Shown: in pieces, positions 17,171 through 26,604 of the stretch
Position numbering within the stretch: position 1 is the first letter of the stretch
How the letters are laid out: each line of letters opens with the position of its first letter
Notes under the pieces: generated by a model
The model's database searches: none
Told to the model about the DNA's origin: nothing
What the model saw: only the letters and a program-made list of their open reading frames with translations
Assembly (NCBI RefSeq): GCF_001439845.1
Contig: NZ_JYLO01000004.1
Span: 124,001 to 188,000, forward strand
DNA: 64,000 bases
Source of the DNA: Pseudomonas lactis
GTDB lineage: Bacteria > Pseudomonadota > Gammaproteobacteria > Pseudomonadales > Pseudomonadaceae
Direction: 5' to 3'
Made by a program: the position numbers and the translations under genes

Positions 17171-17196
17171 AAAAAAAGCCACTCAATCGAGTGGCT
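17171..17196 (-). terminator. Rho-independent terminator of the XenA-like gene
   Basis: On the minus strand the hairpin AGCCACTC-GATT-GAGTGGCT (8 bp perfect stem) is followed by seven T residues. It lies 22 bp beyond the stop codon of the flavoenzyme gene. Confidence 0.9.
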
Positions 17197-17217
17197 CATG
17201 CAACGCGCAGGCGTACC

Positions 17218-18309
17218 TCAGCGATAGCGTTCCAGCCAATGCGCGTAAGGCGCCGGCAAGGTCCAGGAGGACTTGTCTACGCCCAGCTCCTTGGCGGCAA
17301 AGTAGGCCCAATGCGGGTCGGCCAAATGTGCGCGACCTACCGAAACCAGGTCCAGGTGCCCGGCCTGCAACGCGCCTTGTGCCAGTTGCGGCGTGCCGAA
17401 GCCCCAGGCCGAGGTCACCGGAATAGCGGCTTCACGGCGTACACGCTCAGCAATCGGGCCCATGAAGGCCGGGCCCCAAGGAATGTTGGTGTCAGGAATG
17501 GTAAAGCCGACGCTGACGCTCAGCAGGTCCAGGCCACCGTCCTTGAAACGGCGGGCCAGTTCAATGGACTCGGTGAGGGTCTGCTCATCACGGCCGTCGT
17601 ATTCGATCACACCGAACCGAGCGGTGAGCGGCAGGTTTTCTGGCCAGACTTCACGCACCGCAGCCAGGGTTTCGAGGAGGAAGCGGCTGCGGTTGTCGAA
17701 GCTGCCACCATAGGCATCGGTACGCTGGTTGGAATGCTCGGAGAAAAAGCTCTGGCCCAGGTAGCCATGGGCGAAGTGCAGCTCGATCCATTCAAAGCCG
17801 GCATCGCGAGCGCGGCGGGCCGCGTCGACGAAGTCCTGCTGCACGCGGGCAATGTCTTGCAGGGTCATGGCACGCGGTACGTTGGGTAGGTTGGCACCGA
17901 ACGCGATGGCAGAGGGGGCGATGGTTTCCCAGCTACGGGCATCAGAGGCCGGGATGTGGTCATCACCTTCCCAGGGGCGATTGGCACTGGCTTTGCGGCC
18001 GGCGTGGGCGATCTGGATACCCGGCACCGAACCTGCGGCCTTGATGGCCTTGACCATGGGCACGAATGCCTGGGCGTGCGCGTCGCTCCAGATCCCGGCG
18101 CAGCCTGGGGTGATGCGTCCTTCAGGGGCGACCGCGGTAGCCTCGACCACCAGCAGACCGGCGCCACCACGGGCCATGCCGGCCAGGTGGACGTGGTGCC
18201 AGTCGTTGACCATGCCGTCGTCGGCCATGTATTGGCACATCGGTGGGATAGCAATGCGATTGCGCAAGGTCACATCTTTGAGTTTGAACGGTTCGAACAA
18301 AGCCGACAT
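17218..18309 (-). CDS. xenA: NADH:flavin oxidoreductase, Old Yellow Enzyme family (xenobiotic reductase A-like)
   Basis: The protein has 363 residues, the size of Pseudomonas XenA. It is an FMN TIM-barrel reductase: LRNRIAIPPMCQYMADDGMV carries the flavin-contacting cysteine region, HAGRKAS the substrate-binding segment, ELHFAHGYLGQSF the catalytic histidine region, and RFGVIEYDGRD later. Such enzymes reduce activated alkenes, nitro compounds and enones with NAD(P)H. The start at 18309 (MSALFEPFKLKDVTLRN) has GGAGTTCTCA just before it. The gene diverges from an ArsR regulator, and a perfect palindrome between the two suggests electrophile-responsive control. The gene symbol is by resemblance. 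Confidence 0.88.
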   Translation of the reverse strand: MSALFEPFKLKDVTLRNRIAIPPMCQYMADDGMVNDWHHVHLAGMARGGAGLLVVEATAVAPEGRITPGCAGIWSDAHAQAFVPMVKAIKAAGSVPGIQIAHAGRKASANRPWEGDDHIPASDARSWETIAPSAIAFGANLPNVPRAMTLQDIARVQQDFVDAARRARDAGFEWIELHFAHGYLGQSFFSEHSNQRTDAYGGSFDNRSRFLLETLAAVREVWPENLPLTARFGVIEYDGRDEQTLTESIELARRFKDGGLDLLSVSVGFTIPDTNIPWGPAFMGPIAERVRREAAIPVTSAWGFGTPQLAQGALQAGHLDLVSVGRAHLADPHWAYFAAKELGVDKSSWTLPAPYAHWLERYR

Positions 18310-18339
18310 TGAGAACTCCAGGAAGGGGTGGGTGATTCG

Positions 18340-18363
18340 ATAGTTCGATGGTAATCGAACTAT
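18340..18363. promoter_or_regulatory. Perfect inverted repeat operator between xenA-like and arsR-like genes
   Basis: ATAGTTCGAT-GGTA-ATCGAACTAT: a perfect 10-bp inverted repeat with a 4-bp spacer. It lies 30 bp upstream of the reductase start and 25 bp upstream of the regulator start. ArsR-family dimers bind such 12-2-12-like palindromes. It is well placed to repress both divergent genes. Confidence 0.8.
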
Positions 18364-18387
18364 GGTATTGAACGCTACCCCCCTGTT

Positions 18388-18699
18388 ATGATCCGCCCCA
18401 TGCGAGCCTTCAAACACCCTACCCCCCAAGAATTGACGCTTGAGCGTGTGCTGTACGCCTTGAGCGACCCCGTGCGCCTGGACATCGTGCGCTACCTGGC
18501 CAACGTGCCAGAGGCCACCTGTGGCGAACTCGACGGGGGGCGGCCCAAATCCAGCATGTCCCATCACTTCCGGGTATTGCGCGATGCCGGCCTGGTGCAC
18601 ACGCGCAATGTGGGCACCACCCATATGAACTCGTTGCGCCGTGACGAGCTGGAAAGCCGCTTCCCTGGGTTGCTGGCGAGCGTTCTGTCACAGCACTAG
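18388..18699 (+). CDS. ArsR-family winged-helix repressor
   Basis: The protein has 103 residues, a single winged helix-turn-helix. LYALSDPVRLDIVRYLANV forms the first helices, KSSMSHHFRVLRDAGLVHTR the recognition helix and wing. One cysteine (EATCGELDG) lies at the position where some family members bind metal or sense oxidants. No CxC metal site is present, so it is probably not a classic arsenic sensor. A second ATG four codons in is an alternative start. It diverges from the XenA-like gene and probably controls it and itself through the palindrome between them. Confidence 0.87.
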   Translation: MIRPMRAFKHPTPQELTLERVLYALSDPVRLDIVRYLANVPEATCGELDGGRPKSSMSHHFRVLRDAGLVHTRNVGTTHMNSLRRDELESRFPGLLASVLSQH

Positions 18700-18709
18700 A
18701 CGGCACGCG

Positions 18710-19738
18710 TCAGGACAAGACCGCCTGTAGCAATGCGCCGTCCAGGTGCACACAGTCCTTGCCATTGCGCTTGGCGCCGTACAGGTTCTTGTCCGCCATC
18801 TTGAGTACGGCCGACAACTCGTCGCCTGGCGAAAAACGCGCCATCCCCGCACTGCAGGTGTAATGGTGGGGCGCAGGCACGCTGCTGCGGATCGCCTGCA
18901 ACAAGTCCAGGGCATAATCACAGGCCACCTCCACATCGTCGCCCTGCAATAACACGCCGAACTCTTCCCCGCCGATCCGCCCAAAGCTGTGGCTGCCCTT
19001 GGCGTTTTTCAGGCACAGGGCCATGGCGCGCAGGATTTTGTCCCCGACGTCGTGGCCATACAGGTCGTTTTTTTCTTTGAAACTGTCGATATCCAACATG
19101 ATGAAGTAGCCGCCCTGCTCCCCGGCCAGCAACTTCTCGAAGCTCTGCATAAAGGCGCGCCGGTTGAGAATGGAGGTCAGGTAGTCGGTCTCGGCCAAGG
19201 CGCGAAACTCGCTTTCCACCAGCAATACCGAACGCAGGTTCTTCAAGTAGGAGTAACTCAAGATAAACCCGATGGACACCGACGCCGCGCAGAACAGCAG
19301 CAAATACACCTCGGTGCCGGCGTATATATCCGCCTGCATGGGCGGCCACAGGATCAGCCAGATCAATAGCGCATCGGCCAGATAATCCTGGACACTGATA
19401 AACAAGATCGCACTGCCCACCACCAGGGTCACGGCCAACGGCAAGCCGTAGATACGCAAATCTTCGTTCAAATGAATCAGATAGGCGAAGCCGACGGACA
19501 ACAACACCATATAGATGACCCCCAGCACTCGCCAGAGCAGAAAGTTCGCGGTGGTGGCATGTACCCGGCAAACAATCAGCAGGCCGACCGTGACGGCCAA
19601 CATATAAAGGTCCAACTTCAGGGCCGGCGGAATCAGGAGCATGCCGACCCAGGCAATAATCCCTACCCATTCGGCTTGGGCCACCGCAGGTGACAACAAA
19701 CTGCGCATTCTGGGCCGCAACTTCAAGTTAGCAGGCAT
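18710..19738 (-). CDS. Membrane-bound diguanylate cyclase (GGDEF)
   Basis: The protein has 342 residues. About six hydrophobic segments fill residues 20-162, making an integral-membrane sensor. A short linker leads to a GGDEF domain with DYLTSILNRRAF, FIMLDIDSFKEKNDLYGHDVGD (metal-binding Asp) and the active-site GGEEF at residues 256-260. It should make cyclic di-GMP from two GTP. The RxxD inhibitory site normally placed five residues before GGEEF is absent (KGSH instead), so product inhibition may be lacking. It converges with the ArsR gene (10 bp gap) and directly follows the putative regulator at 19741. Confidence 0.9.
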   Translation of the reverse strand: MPANLKLRPRMRSLLSPAVAQAEWVGIIAWVGMLLIPPALKLDLYMLAVTVGLLIVCRVHATTANFLLWRVLGVIYMVLLSVGFAYLIHLNEDLRIYGLPLAVTLVVGSAILFISVQDYLADALLIWLILWPPMQADIYAGTEVYLLLFCAASVSIGFILSYSYLKNLRSVLLVESEFRALAETDYLTSILNRRAFMQSFEKLLAGEQGGYFIMLDIDSFKEKNDLYGHDVGDKILRAMALCLKNAKGSHSFGRIGGEEFGVLLQGDDVEVACDYALDLLQAIRSSVPAPHHYTCSAGMARFSPGDELSAVLKMADKNLYGAKRNGKDCVHLDGALLQAVLS

Positions 19739-19740
19739 CC

Positions 19741-20592
19741 TTAGGCTCCCATCTCAATAGCATGCAGGCCCATCGCAAATGAAAAGGCCATGAACCGCTT
19801 TACCAGGCTGGCAAAGGGTGGCAGAACTTCCAGACGGGTTTTGGAGTGGGCTTTGAAATAACCCTTTTCAACCCCCTCCTGCACCATACGGATAATGTGG
19901 GTCTTGGACACGGAAAGTTGCTTGGCCAAGGCCAGGTAGGAAGACGACCGGAAGGTGGCGCGGTCATTCTCTGGGGCAAAGGCGTCGTTGTAGATCGCCA
20001 GCATCAACAGATGGCCGGCGTCGCGCTTGACCAGCCAATAACATTCGGGCAGCAAGACATCCACCGTCAGTTCGGCCGCGAGGATCATGGCAAAACCCTT
20101 GAAGTAGAGCGCCAGGAACTCGCGGTCATCCAGGTCGCGCATCTGCCGGAACACTTCCCTCTCGGGATAGAGCAGCGCCAACGACTCAGTGAGGGCGGTG
20201 AGCATCAGCCGCGCTTCGCGGCAGGCTTCATCCGAGGGTGCATACACCCTGAAGCGACTGTCTTCGGGGTGCGGCGCAACCTCCATGAAGCCCAGGGCCT
20301 GGAACAGCAAAAAGATCGATTCCAGGCTGTTTTTCGAACAATACTTGCGCGTTACGCACAAGGCTTTAACTTCTGCCAACAACGGCAGCGGTGTGGAAAA
20401 GTATTGGCTCAATAATGCAAACGACACCATCAAGCGGCTGTATTTAAGGGCACTCTTGTAGAAAAACGGTCGTCTCGAATAGGGCACGAGCAGCACGTGG
20501 TAATGCGCTCTCATGCACGATTCAAAATCCTTATGACGTTCGAGCGCTTGCGCGGTATTACACATAGCCAACTTCAACGAACTGACACGCAT
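19741..20592 (-). CDS. Unrecognised protein, possible winged-helix regulator
   Basis: The 283-residue protein starts at MRVSSLKLAMCNTAQ, chosen for the AGGG eight bases upstream. A TTG 23 codons earlier (20661) is possible. I cannot place it in a family. Near residues 230-265 the segment SSYLALAKQLSVSKTHIIRM followed by VQEGVEKGYF reads like a helix-turn-helix with a wing, so DNA binding is plausible. The rest is mostly helical. It ends 2 bp before the diguanylate cyclase begins, so the two are surely co-transcribed. It may regulate or accompany cyclic di-GMP signalling. Confidence 0.65.
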   Translation of the reverse strand: MRVSSLKLAMCNTAQALERHKDFESCMRAHYHVLLVPYSRRPFFYKSALKYSRLMVSFALLSQYFSTPLPLLAEVKALCVTRKYCSKNSLESIFLLFQALGFMEVAPHPEDSRFRVYAPSDEACREARLMLTALTESLALLYPEREVFRQMRDLDDREFLALYFKGFAMILAAELTVDVLLPECYWLVKRDAGHLLMLAIYNDAFAPENDRATFRSSSYLALAKQLSVSKTHIIRMVQEGVEKGYFKAHSKTRLEVLPPFASLVKRFMAFSFAMGLHAIEMGA

Positions 20593-20920
20593 GAAAGAGC
20601 CCTGATCATCCAACTTGATGCCACTGATCTCAGCTACGAAATCCCTGCAGCCCGGCTCCAAAACAAATCACTTCAATAATCCTGCCATTAATGGCTTTTC
20701 GCCTCGAACGCAATGTACAGCGATTGCCGGACAAGACGTCATCAGTACCAAAGTTGTTCCACAGTCAAATGCCCGTGGCACACAGTTGCGTGCAACCTTT
20801 GGTTACATTCCCTCCGCCTGGCGGTTAGAGGACTAATCGATTCAGCACGCTGCGAACCTTCCCCTCTCAGCGACGTCGTAACAGGGAATTGTTGCCAACC
20901 GCCCGCCGCGAGGTTCTCGT
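20593..20920. other. Intergenic region between divergent genes
   Basis: About 330 bp separating the putative regulator (minus) from the bestrophin gene (plus). It should hold both promoters, but I see no clear palindrome, repeat or small gene in it. Confidence 0.5.
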
Positions 20921-21811
20921 TTGAAAGCTGCCCTACTGAAGAAATACCGCCTGATCATCAAGACCATGGGCTATGTGGGCTGGGCGTTGTTCTGGCTGTT
21001 GTTGTGGGATGTGGCAGTGACGGTGGACTTCATGCTGTTTCTCACCGCCAAGATCAATTTGCCGCTGATGCCCCTGACCTTGCTCGGCTCGGCCCTGGTG
21101 GTGCTGATCAGTTTTCGCAACAGCAGCGCCTACAACCGCTGGTGGGAAGCACGCACGCTGTGGGGCGCGATGGTCAACAACTCGCGCAGTTTTGCCCGGC
21201 AAGTGTTGACCCTGCTCGATGACGCACCCGGTGAGGTGAACCCGGTGAAGTCGACGCTGTTGCGCCGTCACGTGGCTTACGTCAATTGCCTGGCTGCGCA
21301 CCTCAAGGGCCAGCCGTGCCCGGAGGAAGTGCGAGCTTTTATCCCCGCAGAAGAATTTGCCCGCAACGGCGCCACCAATAACTTCGCCAATGACATCCTC
21401 ACCGGCTCGGCCTCGTTGCTGGCGCGCGAATACCAGGCCGGGCGCCTGGACAGCATTCGCCTGGCGCGGTTGGAGTCGACCCTGGTGGACCTCTCTAACG
21501 CCCAGGGCGGCATGGAGCGGATTGCCAACACGCCACTGCCCTACCCTTACGTGTATTTCCCACGGCTGTTCATTTCGCTGTTCTGCCTGATCGTGCCGGT
21601 GGGCCTGGTGGAATCCCTTGGCTGGTTCACGCCGCTGGCCTCCACCGTTGTGGGCTTCATGCTGCTGGCCATCGAACGCATCGGCACCGACCTGCAAAGC
21701 CCGTTCAATTCCAGCGAACACCAGATCCAGATGGAAAGCATCTGCGAGACCATCGAGAAGAACTTGCAGTCGATGCGCCGCGATGCCCTGGTCGGTGACC
21801 CGATCGCCTGA
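20921..21811 (+). CDS. Bestrophin-family anion channel
   Basis: The protein has 296 residues. Bacterial bestrophins form pentameric anion or cation channels in the inner membrane. Family motifs are visible: SFRNSSAYNRWWEARTLWG near residues 66-84, the neck region, GGMERIANTPLPYPYVY, and LAIERIGTDLQSPFNSSEHQ. Membrane helices lie around residues 15-60 and 215-255. The first codon is TTG (20921) with a weak AGG upstream. An ATG at residue 16 would remove the first basic helix, so TTG is preferred. A hairpin follows the gene at 21833. Confidence 0.9.
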   Translation: MKAALLKKYRLIIKTMGYVGWALFWLLLWDVAVTVDFMLFLTAKINLPLMPLTLLGSALVVLISFRNSSAYNRWWEARTLWGAMVNNSRSFARQVLTLLDDAPGEVNPVKSTLLRRHVAYVNCLAAHLKGQPCPEEVRAFIPAEEFARNGATNNFANDILTGSASLLAREYQAGRLDSIRLARLESTLVDLSNAQGGMERIANTPLPYPYVYFPRLFISLFCLIVPVGLVESLGWFTPLASTVVGFMLLAIERIGTDLQSPFNSSEHQIQMESICETIEKNLQSMRRDALVGDPIA

Positions 21812-21832
21812 TTACCCTTGCTCAAGTGCCAA

Positions 21833-21858
21833 TACCCTCGGCCGATATACCGAGGGTA
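21833..21858 (+). terminator. Hairpin after the bestrophin gene
   Basis: TACCCTCGG and CCGAGGGTA form a 9-bp perfect stem with an 8-base loop, 22 bp after the stop codon. There is no T-run, so it is a weak or Rho-assisted terminator at best. Confidence 0.45.
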
Positions 21859-21949
21859 CGCATGGCCTCGCCTCTCACAAAAACGCCTGCGACACGCAGC
21901 ACTAATTTTTCTCCCCTTGCCAAAACTATAAATACCCGCGGGTGAAGTC

Positions 21950-23893
21950 ATGAATATCAAGCAGAAGCTGACATGGGCGTTTGCGGCCATCGCGTGCGTG
22001 CCGGTCATCCTGGTCGCCATTATCGTGGTGCTGAATCTGCGCGAGGGTGCGCTGGCCAACTTCCTCGACAGCAGCGGCCGCGAAATCCGCCAGATCGACA
22101 ATGGCATGCAGCAGTTTTTCGACGGCATCAGCCAGAATGTCGACTTCGTCGCCAAGGACCCGCGCGTGATCGCGGCCAAGAACCTCAAAAGCTATGCCGG
22201 TGCCGATGCCGCGCAAATCCCGCTGACGCCGACCAATACAGAACTGCTGGCGATTTTCGATCAGTTCGCCAAAAGCCACCCCAGCACCGCCTACCTGTCC
22301 CTGGGCCTGAGCGATGGCGGCTACGCCAGTTGGCCGGACGACGCCAAACTGACCCAATATGACCCGCGCACCCGCCCCTGGTACCAGGCCGCCATCGCAG
22401 CGCCAGGCAAGACCGTGCGCACAGGCGCCTATTACTGGGCCCCGGACGATGTGGTGCTGATCGGCACCGTACGCACCGTCGCGAATGCCACGGGCAATAT
22501 CCTTGGAGTAGTCGGCCTGGACGTGTCGCTCAAGCAACTCACCGAGCTGGTGCGCACCATCAAGCTGGGCGACAGCGGCTACCTGATGCTGGTGGAAGCC
22601 GACGGCAATGTGCTGGTGGACCCCAGCGATGCCACGCACAACTTCAAGCCCCTGGCGGGCCTGGGCGCGAACTACGCCGAACTGGCCAAGCACGGCGATG
22701 GCGTGACCGAGGTGAGCATCGACGGTGTGGCCTACATGGCTAACGTGGTCAGTTCCAAAGACCTGGGCTGGCGCTTTATCGGCCTGATCAAGCGTGACGA
22801 AGTGATGGCCGGTGCCACCCGCCTGACGTGGTTGATCGCGGCGATTGCCGCCGTACTGGCCGTGGTGTTCGCCATCGTCGGCGCCAGTTTTGCCCGTGTG
22901 ATCGTGCGCCCGATTCGCGGCGTGGCCGACGGCCTGCAGGAAATCGCCGAAGGTGAAGGCGACCTCACGCGCCAGCTCAAGGTGCAAGGCAAGGACGAAA
23001 CCGCGAGCCTCGCCGGCTGGTTCAACCAGTTCCTGAGCATGATCGCGCAACTGGTGCAGCGCATCGGCAACGCCTCCTCAGACCTGCAAACCGCCGCCGC
23101 CGACACCAGCGCCGTGGCCAACAATATGAACCAGGCCGCCGGCCGCCAGCGCGAAGCCGTGGAACTGGTGAGCACCGCGTTCAACGAGATGGTCGCCACC
23201 GCCAACGAAGTCGCGCGTTCATGCAGCGCCGCCGCCACGAGTGCCGATGAGGGCTATCGCGACGTGCACACCGGCCAGCAGCACATCGGCGAAGCCACCG
23301 GCAGCGTGCTCAAGCTCAGCGAAGACCTGCAAAAATCCACACAGACCATGCAGTTGCTTGAGCAAGACAGCCAGAACATCAACACCATCCTCGACACCAT
23401 CCGTTCGATTGCCGAACAGACCAACCTGCTGGCGCTCAACGCCGCAATCGAAGCCGCCCGCGCTGGCGACCAGGGCCGCGGCTTTGCGGTAGTGGCCGAT
23501 GAAGTGCGTGCGCTGGCGCGTCGCACCGCCGACTCCACCGGCGAAATCGACAGCCTGCTGGGCAACCTCGCCCGCCGCACTCAGGAAGTCACCCAGCAGA
23601 TGCAAGGCAGCTTGCTGGTGTCCAACACCAGCGTTGCGCGCATCCAGCAGGCCCGCGATAGCTTCGACAAGATCCGTGGTTCGGTGGACTCGATTCGCGA
23701 CCAGAACACCCAGATCGCCACCGCCGCGGAAGAGCAGCATCAGGTGGCCGAAGAGATCAACCGGCATATCGCCCAAATTCACGCCGACGCGCAGTTGGTG
23801 GAAGGCTTTGCGCATTCGGCGCAGACCGGGTCAGGGCGGCTGACGGATATTTCCGGCCAGCTCAATGGGCTGGTGGGGCGTTTCAAGTTCTGA
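21950..23893 (+). CDS. Methyl-accepting chemotaxis protein with amino-acid-type dCache sensor
   Basis: The protein has 647 residues. Transmembrane helices lie at about 10-30 and 285-308 and flank a periplasmic double-Cache domain. The pocket shows Y137-x4-R142-x-W144-Y145 (YDPRTRPWY), then Y161/Y162 and D191 (VVGLDVSL), the residues that bind the amino and carboxyl groups of amino acids in PctA-like receptors. A HAMP domain ([20 protein letters not shown]) and the methyl-accepting signalling hairpin with tip [20 protein letters not shown] follow. It should steer swimming towards amino acids through CheW/CheA. No ligand can be named from sequence alone. Confidence 0.93.
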   Translation: MNIKQKLTWAFAAIACVPVILVAIIVVLNLREGALANFLDSSGREIRQIDNGMQQFFDGISQNVDFVAKDPRVIAAKNLKSYAGADAAQIPLTPTNTELLAIFDQFAKSHPSTAYLSLGLSDGGYASWPDDAKLTQYDPRTRPWYQAAIAAPGKTVRTGAYYWAPDDVVLIGTVRTVANATGNILGVVGLDVSLKQLTELVRTIKLGDSGYLMLVEADGNVLVDPSDATHNFKPLAGLGANYAELAKHGDGVTEVSIDGVAYMANVVSSKDLGWRFIGLIKRDEVMAGATRLTWLIAAIAAVLAVVFAIVGASFARVIVRPIRGVADGLQEIAEGEGDLTRQLKVQGKDETASLAGWFNQFLSMIAQLVQRIGNASSDLQTAAADTSAVANNMNQAAGRQREAVELVSTAFNEMVATANEVARSCSAAATSADEGYRDVHTGQQHIGEATGSVLKLSEDLQKSTQTMQLLEQDSQNINTILDTIRSIAEQTNLLALNAAIEAARAGDQGRGFAVVADEVRALARRTADSTGEIDSLLGNLARRTQEVTQQMQGSLLVSNTSVARIQQARDSFDKIRGSVDSIRDQNTQIATAAEEQHQVAEEINRHIAQIHADAQLVEGFAHSAQTGSGRLTDISGQLNGLVGRFKF

Positions 23894-23917
23894 TGCCTTA
23901 ACAGGCAGCGCTGGACC

Positions 23918-24010
23918 GTGGCGAGGGAGCTTGCTCCCGCTGGACTGCGTAGCAGGCCCAGTCTTTTGGGGCCGCTTCGCGCCCCAGCGGGAGCAAGCTC
24001 CCTCGCCACA
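23918..24010. repeat. REP doublet (GTGGCGAGGGAGCTTGCTCCC family)
   Basis: The left arm GTGGCGAGGGAGCTTGCTCC and the right arm GGAGCAAGCTCCCTCGCCAC are perfect inverted copies, each itself palindromic. An inner stem (GGGGC...GCCCC) fills the loop. It is a third REP subtype and lies between the chemoreceptor and glucose dehydrogenase genes. Confidence 0.85.
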
Positions 24011-24138
24011 GGGTAGCAGCGGCCCCGCCCCATCATCGCAGTACCTGCAACAGTCTATTGCAGGACTCAAATGTACTAACCGGTTACTTATCTTGCTAAA
24101 ATCGCGTCTTTGCCCTCTCTCACTCGAGTCCATTCGAC

Positions 24139-26547
24139 ATGAAACGAGCATCGCGCGCCGCTGGCGTCTCTAGATTCTTACTCCTGGGCCTGGGCGTCGT
24201 CATCGCCCTGCTCGGCCTTGCGCTTGCCGTCGGCGGCGCCAAACTGGTGAGCCTGGGAGGTTCCTGGTACTTCCTGCTCGGCGGCGTGGTCATGGCCATT
24301 TCCGGGCTGCTGATTGCCCGCTGCAAGCCTGCCGGCGCCTGGTTGTTCGCCGCGTTTCTGCTGGCTACCGCCGTGTGGGCAGTGGCCGACGTGGGCCTGG
24401 AATACTGGCCGCTGTTCTCGCGACTGTTCATGTTTGCGGTGATCGGCGTGGTGGTCGCGCTGGTGTATCCGTTGCTGGCCGGCAAACCGGCGCGGGGTGC
24501 CTATGGCGTCGCCGCCGTGTTGGCGCTGGGCGTGGCGGTGGCAGCGGGCAATATGTTTGTCGCGCACCCAAGCGTTGCACCCACCGGTGCAGGCCCGGGC
24601 GTTACCCCGGTGGCTGCGGCCGATGCGCAGAAAGATTGGGCCCACTACGGTAATACTGAAGGTGGCAGCCGTTTCGCCGCGCTGGACCAGATCAACCGCG
24701 ACAACATCGACAAGCTCAAAGTCGCCTGGACCTACCACACCGGCGACGTGGCCATCAGCGACGGCAACGGTGCCGAAGACCAGCTGACGCCCCTGCAGGT
24801 CGGCAACAAAGTGTTTATCTGCACCCCGCACAACAACCTGATCGCGTTGGATGCCGACACCGGCAAAGAACTGTGGAAGAACGAAGTCAACGCCAAGTCG
24901 GCAGTGTGGCAGCGTTGCCGGGGCATGGCGTATTTCGACGCCAGCGCACCGATTGCCCAGCCGACCCAGCCCAACAGCTCGCCGATCCTGACCGCCAGCG
25001 TGCCTGTCGGTGCGCAGTGCCAGCGTCGCCTTTTGACCAACACCATTGATGCACGCCTGATCGCCGTGGACGCCGACACCGGCAAGTTCTGCGAAGACTT
25101 CGGCACCCATGGCCAGGTAGACCTCAAAGCTGGCCTGGGCAATGTACCGGACAGCTACTACCAACTGTCCTCGGCGCCGCTGATGGCCGGCACCACCGTC
25201 GTAGTCGGCGGTCGCGTGGCAGACAACGTGCAGACCGATATGCCCGGTGGCGTGATCCGTGGCTTTGACGTGATCACCGGCCAAATGCGCTGGGCGTTCG
25301 ACCCAGGCAACCCTGAAGACAAGCAGGCCCCGACGGGCGACGCCACCTACGTGCGCAGCACCCCGAACAGCTGGGCGCCGATGTCTTACGACCCGCTGAT
25401 GAACACGGTCTTCCTGCCGATGGGCAGCTCCTCCACCGATATCTACGGCGTGGAACGCACCCAGCTCAACCACAAATACGGCGCTTCGGTGCTGGCACTC
25501 GACGCCTCCACCGGTGCCGAGAAGTGGGTCTACCAGACAGTCCACAACGACCTGTGGGACTTCGACCTGCCGATGCAGCCAAGCCTGATCGACTTTACAC
25601 CGCCAGGCAGCGACAAGGCCGTACCGGCCGTGGTCATCGGCACCAAGGCCGGGCAGATCTATGTGCTCGACCGCGCCACCGGCAAGCCGCTGACGGACGT
25701 GCAGGAAGTGCCGGTCAAAGCCGCGAACATTCCCAACGAGCCGTATTCCCTGACCCAGCCGAAATCCGTGGGCATGCCGCAGATCGGCGCGCAAACCCTG
25801 ACCGAATCGGACATGTGGGGCGCCACGCCGTATGACCAGTTGCTGTGCCGCATCGACTTCAAGGGCATGCGCTACGACGGCCTGTACACGGCACCGGGCA
25901 CCGATAAATCCCTGAGCTTCCCGGGTTCCCTGGGCGGCATGAACTGGGGCAGCATCTCCACCGACCCGGTGCACGGTTTTATCTTCGTCAATGACATGCG
26001 CCTGGGCCTGTGGATCCAGATGGTGCCGTCGCAGAACAAGGCCCAGGCCTCTTCCGGTGGTGAAGCGCTGAACACCGGTATGGGCGCCGTGCCGCTCAAG
26101 GGCACGCCGTATGCGGTGAACAAAAACCGCTTCCTGTCGGTGGCCGGCATTCCGTGCCAGGCGCCGCCATTCGGCACCTTGACCGCCATCGACATGAAGA
26201 CGCAAAAGGTCGCCTGGCAAGTCCCGGTGGGCACCGTTGAAGACACCGGCCCCCTGGGTATTCGTATGCACCTGCCGATCAAGGTTGGCCTGCCGACCCT
26301 GGGCGGTACGCTGTCCACCCAAGGCGGCCTGATCTTTATCGCTGGCACCCAGGACTTCTACCTGCGCGCCTTCAACAGCGGCAATGGCGATGAAATCTGG
26401 AAAGCCCGCCTGCCCGTCGGCAGCCAGGGCGGGCCGATGACCTACGTGTCGCCCAAAACCGGCAAGCAATACATCGTCGTCACCGCCGGCGGCGCACGCC
26501 AGTCCACCGACCGCGGCGACTACGTGATCGCCTACGCCCTGCCGTAA
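24139..26547 (+). CDS. gcd: Membrane-bound PQQ-dependent glucose dehydrogenase
   Basis: The protein has 802 residues. Five hydrophobic helices occupy about residues 10-140 and anchor it in the inner membrane with a ubiquinone site. The rest is a periplasmic eight-bladed PQQ propeller with repeated W-motifs (ALDADTGKELWKN, VITGQMRWAFD, ALDASTGAEKWVY) and the active-site segment TVHNDLWDFDLP with the catalytic aspartate. It oxidises D-glucose, and more slowly other aldoses including xylose and arabinose, to lactones in the periplasm and feeds electrons to ubiquinone. It is followed by oprB, which brings the sugar in. Length and motifs match Pseudomonas Gcd fully. Confidence 0.96.
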   Translation: MKRASRAAGVSRFLLLGLGVVIALLGLALAVGGAKLVSLGGSWYFLLGGVVMAISGLLIARCKPAGAWLFAAFLLATAVWAVADVGLEYWPLFSRLFMFAVIGVVVALVYPLLAGKPARGAYGVAAVLALGVAVAAGNMFVAHPSVAPTGAGPGVTPVAAADAQKDWAHYGNTEGGSRFAALDQINRDNIDKLKVAWTYHTGDVAISDGNGAEDQLTPLQVGNKVFICTPHNNLIALDADTGKELWKNEVNAKSAVWQRCRGMAYFDASAPIAQPTQPNSSPILTASVPVGAQCQRRLLTNTIDARLIAVDADTGKFCEDFGTHGQVDLKAGLGNVPDSYYQLSSAPLMAGTTVVVGGRVADNVQTDMPGGVIRGFDVITGQMRWAFDPGNPEDKQAPTGDATYVRSTPNSWAPMSYDPLMNTVFLPMGSSSTDIYGVERTQLNHKYGASVLALDASTGAEKWVYQTVHNDLWDFDLPMQPSLIDFTPPGSDKAVPAVVIGTKAGQIYVLDRATGKPLTDVQEVPVKAANIPNEPYSLTQPKSVGMPQIGAQTLTESDMWGATPYDQLLCRIDFKGMRYDGLYTAPGTDKSLSFPGSLGGMNWGSISTDPVHGFIFVNDMRLGLWIQMVPSQNKAQASSGGEALNTGMGAVPLKGTPYAVNKNRFLSVAGIPCQAPPFGTLTAIDMKTQKVAWQVPVGTVEDTGPLGIRMHLPIKVGLPTLGGTLSTQGGLIFIAGTQDFYLRAFNSGNGDEIWKARLPVGSQGGPMTYVSPKTGKQYIVVTAGGARQSTDRGDYVIAYALP

Positions 26548-26560
26548 CCACCCTCTGTGC

Positions 26561-26582
26561 GCGCGGTGCCCAGGCACCGCGC
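26561..26582 (+). terminator. Hairpin between gcd and oprB
   Basis: GCGCGGTGCC-CA-GGCACCGCGC is a perfect 10-bp stem followed by TTTGTGTTT. It looks like a weak terminator that would reduce read-through from gcd into oprB. Confidence 0.6.
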
Positions 26583-26604
26583 TTTGTGTTTGGAAAGATC
26601 CCCC

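Noticed and set aside
18700..18709. Possible terminator between the ArsR and diguanylate cyclase genes
   Set aside because: The genes converge with only 10 bp between stops, and no hairpin with T-run is visible there.
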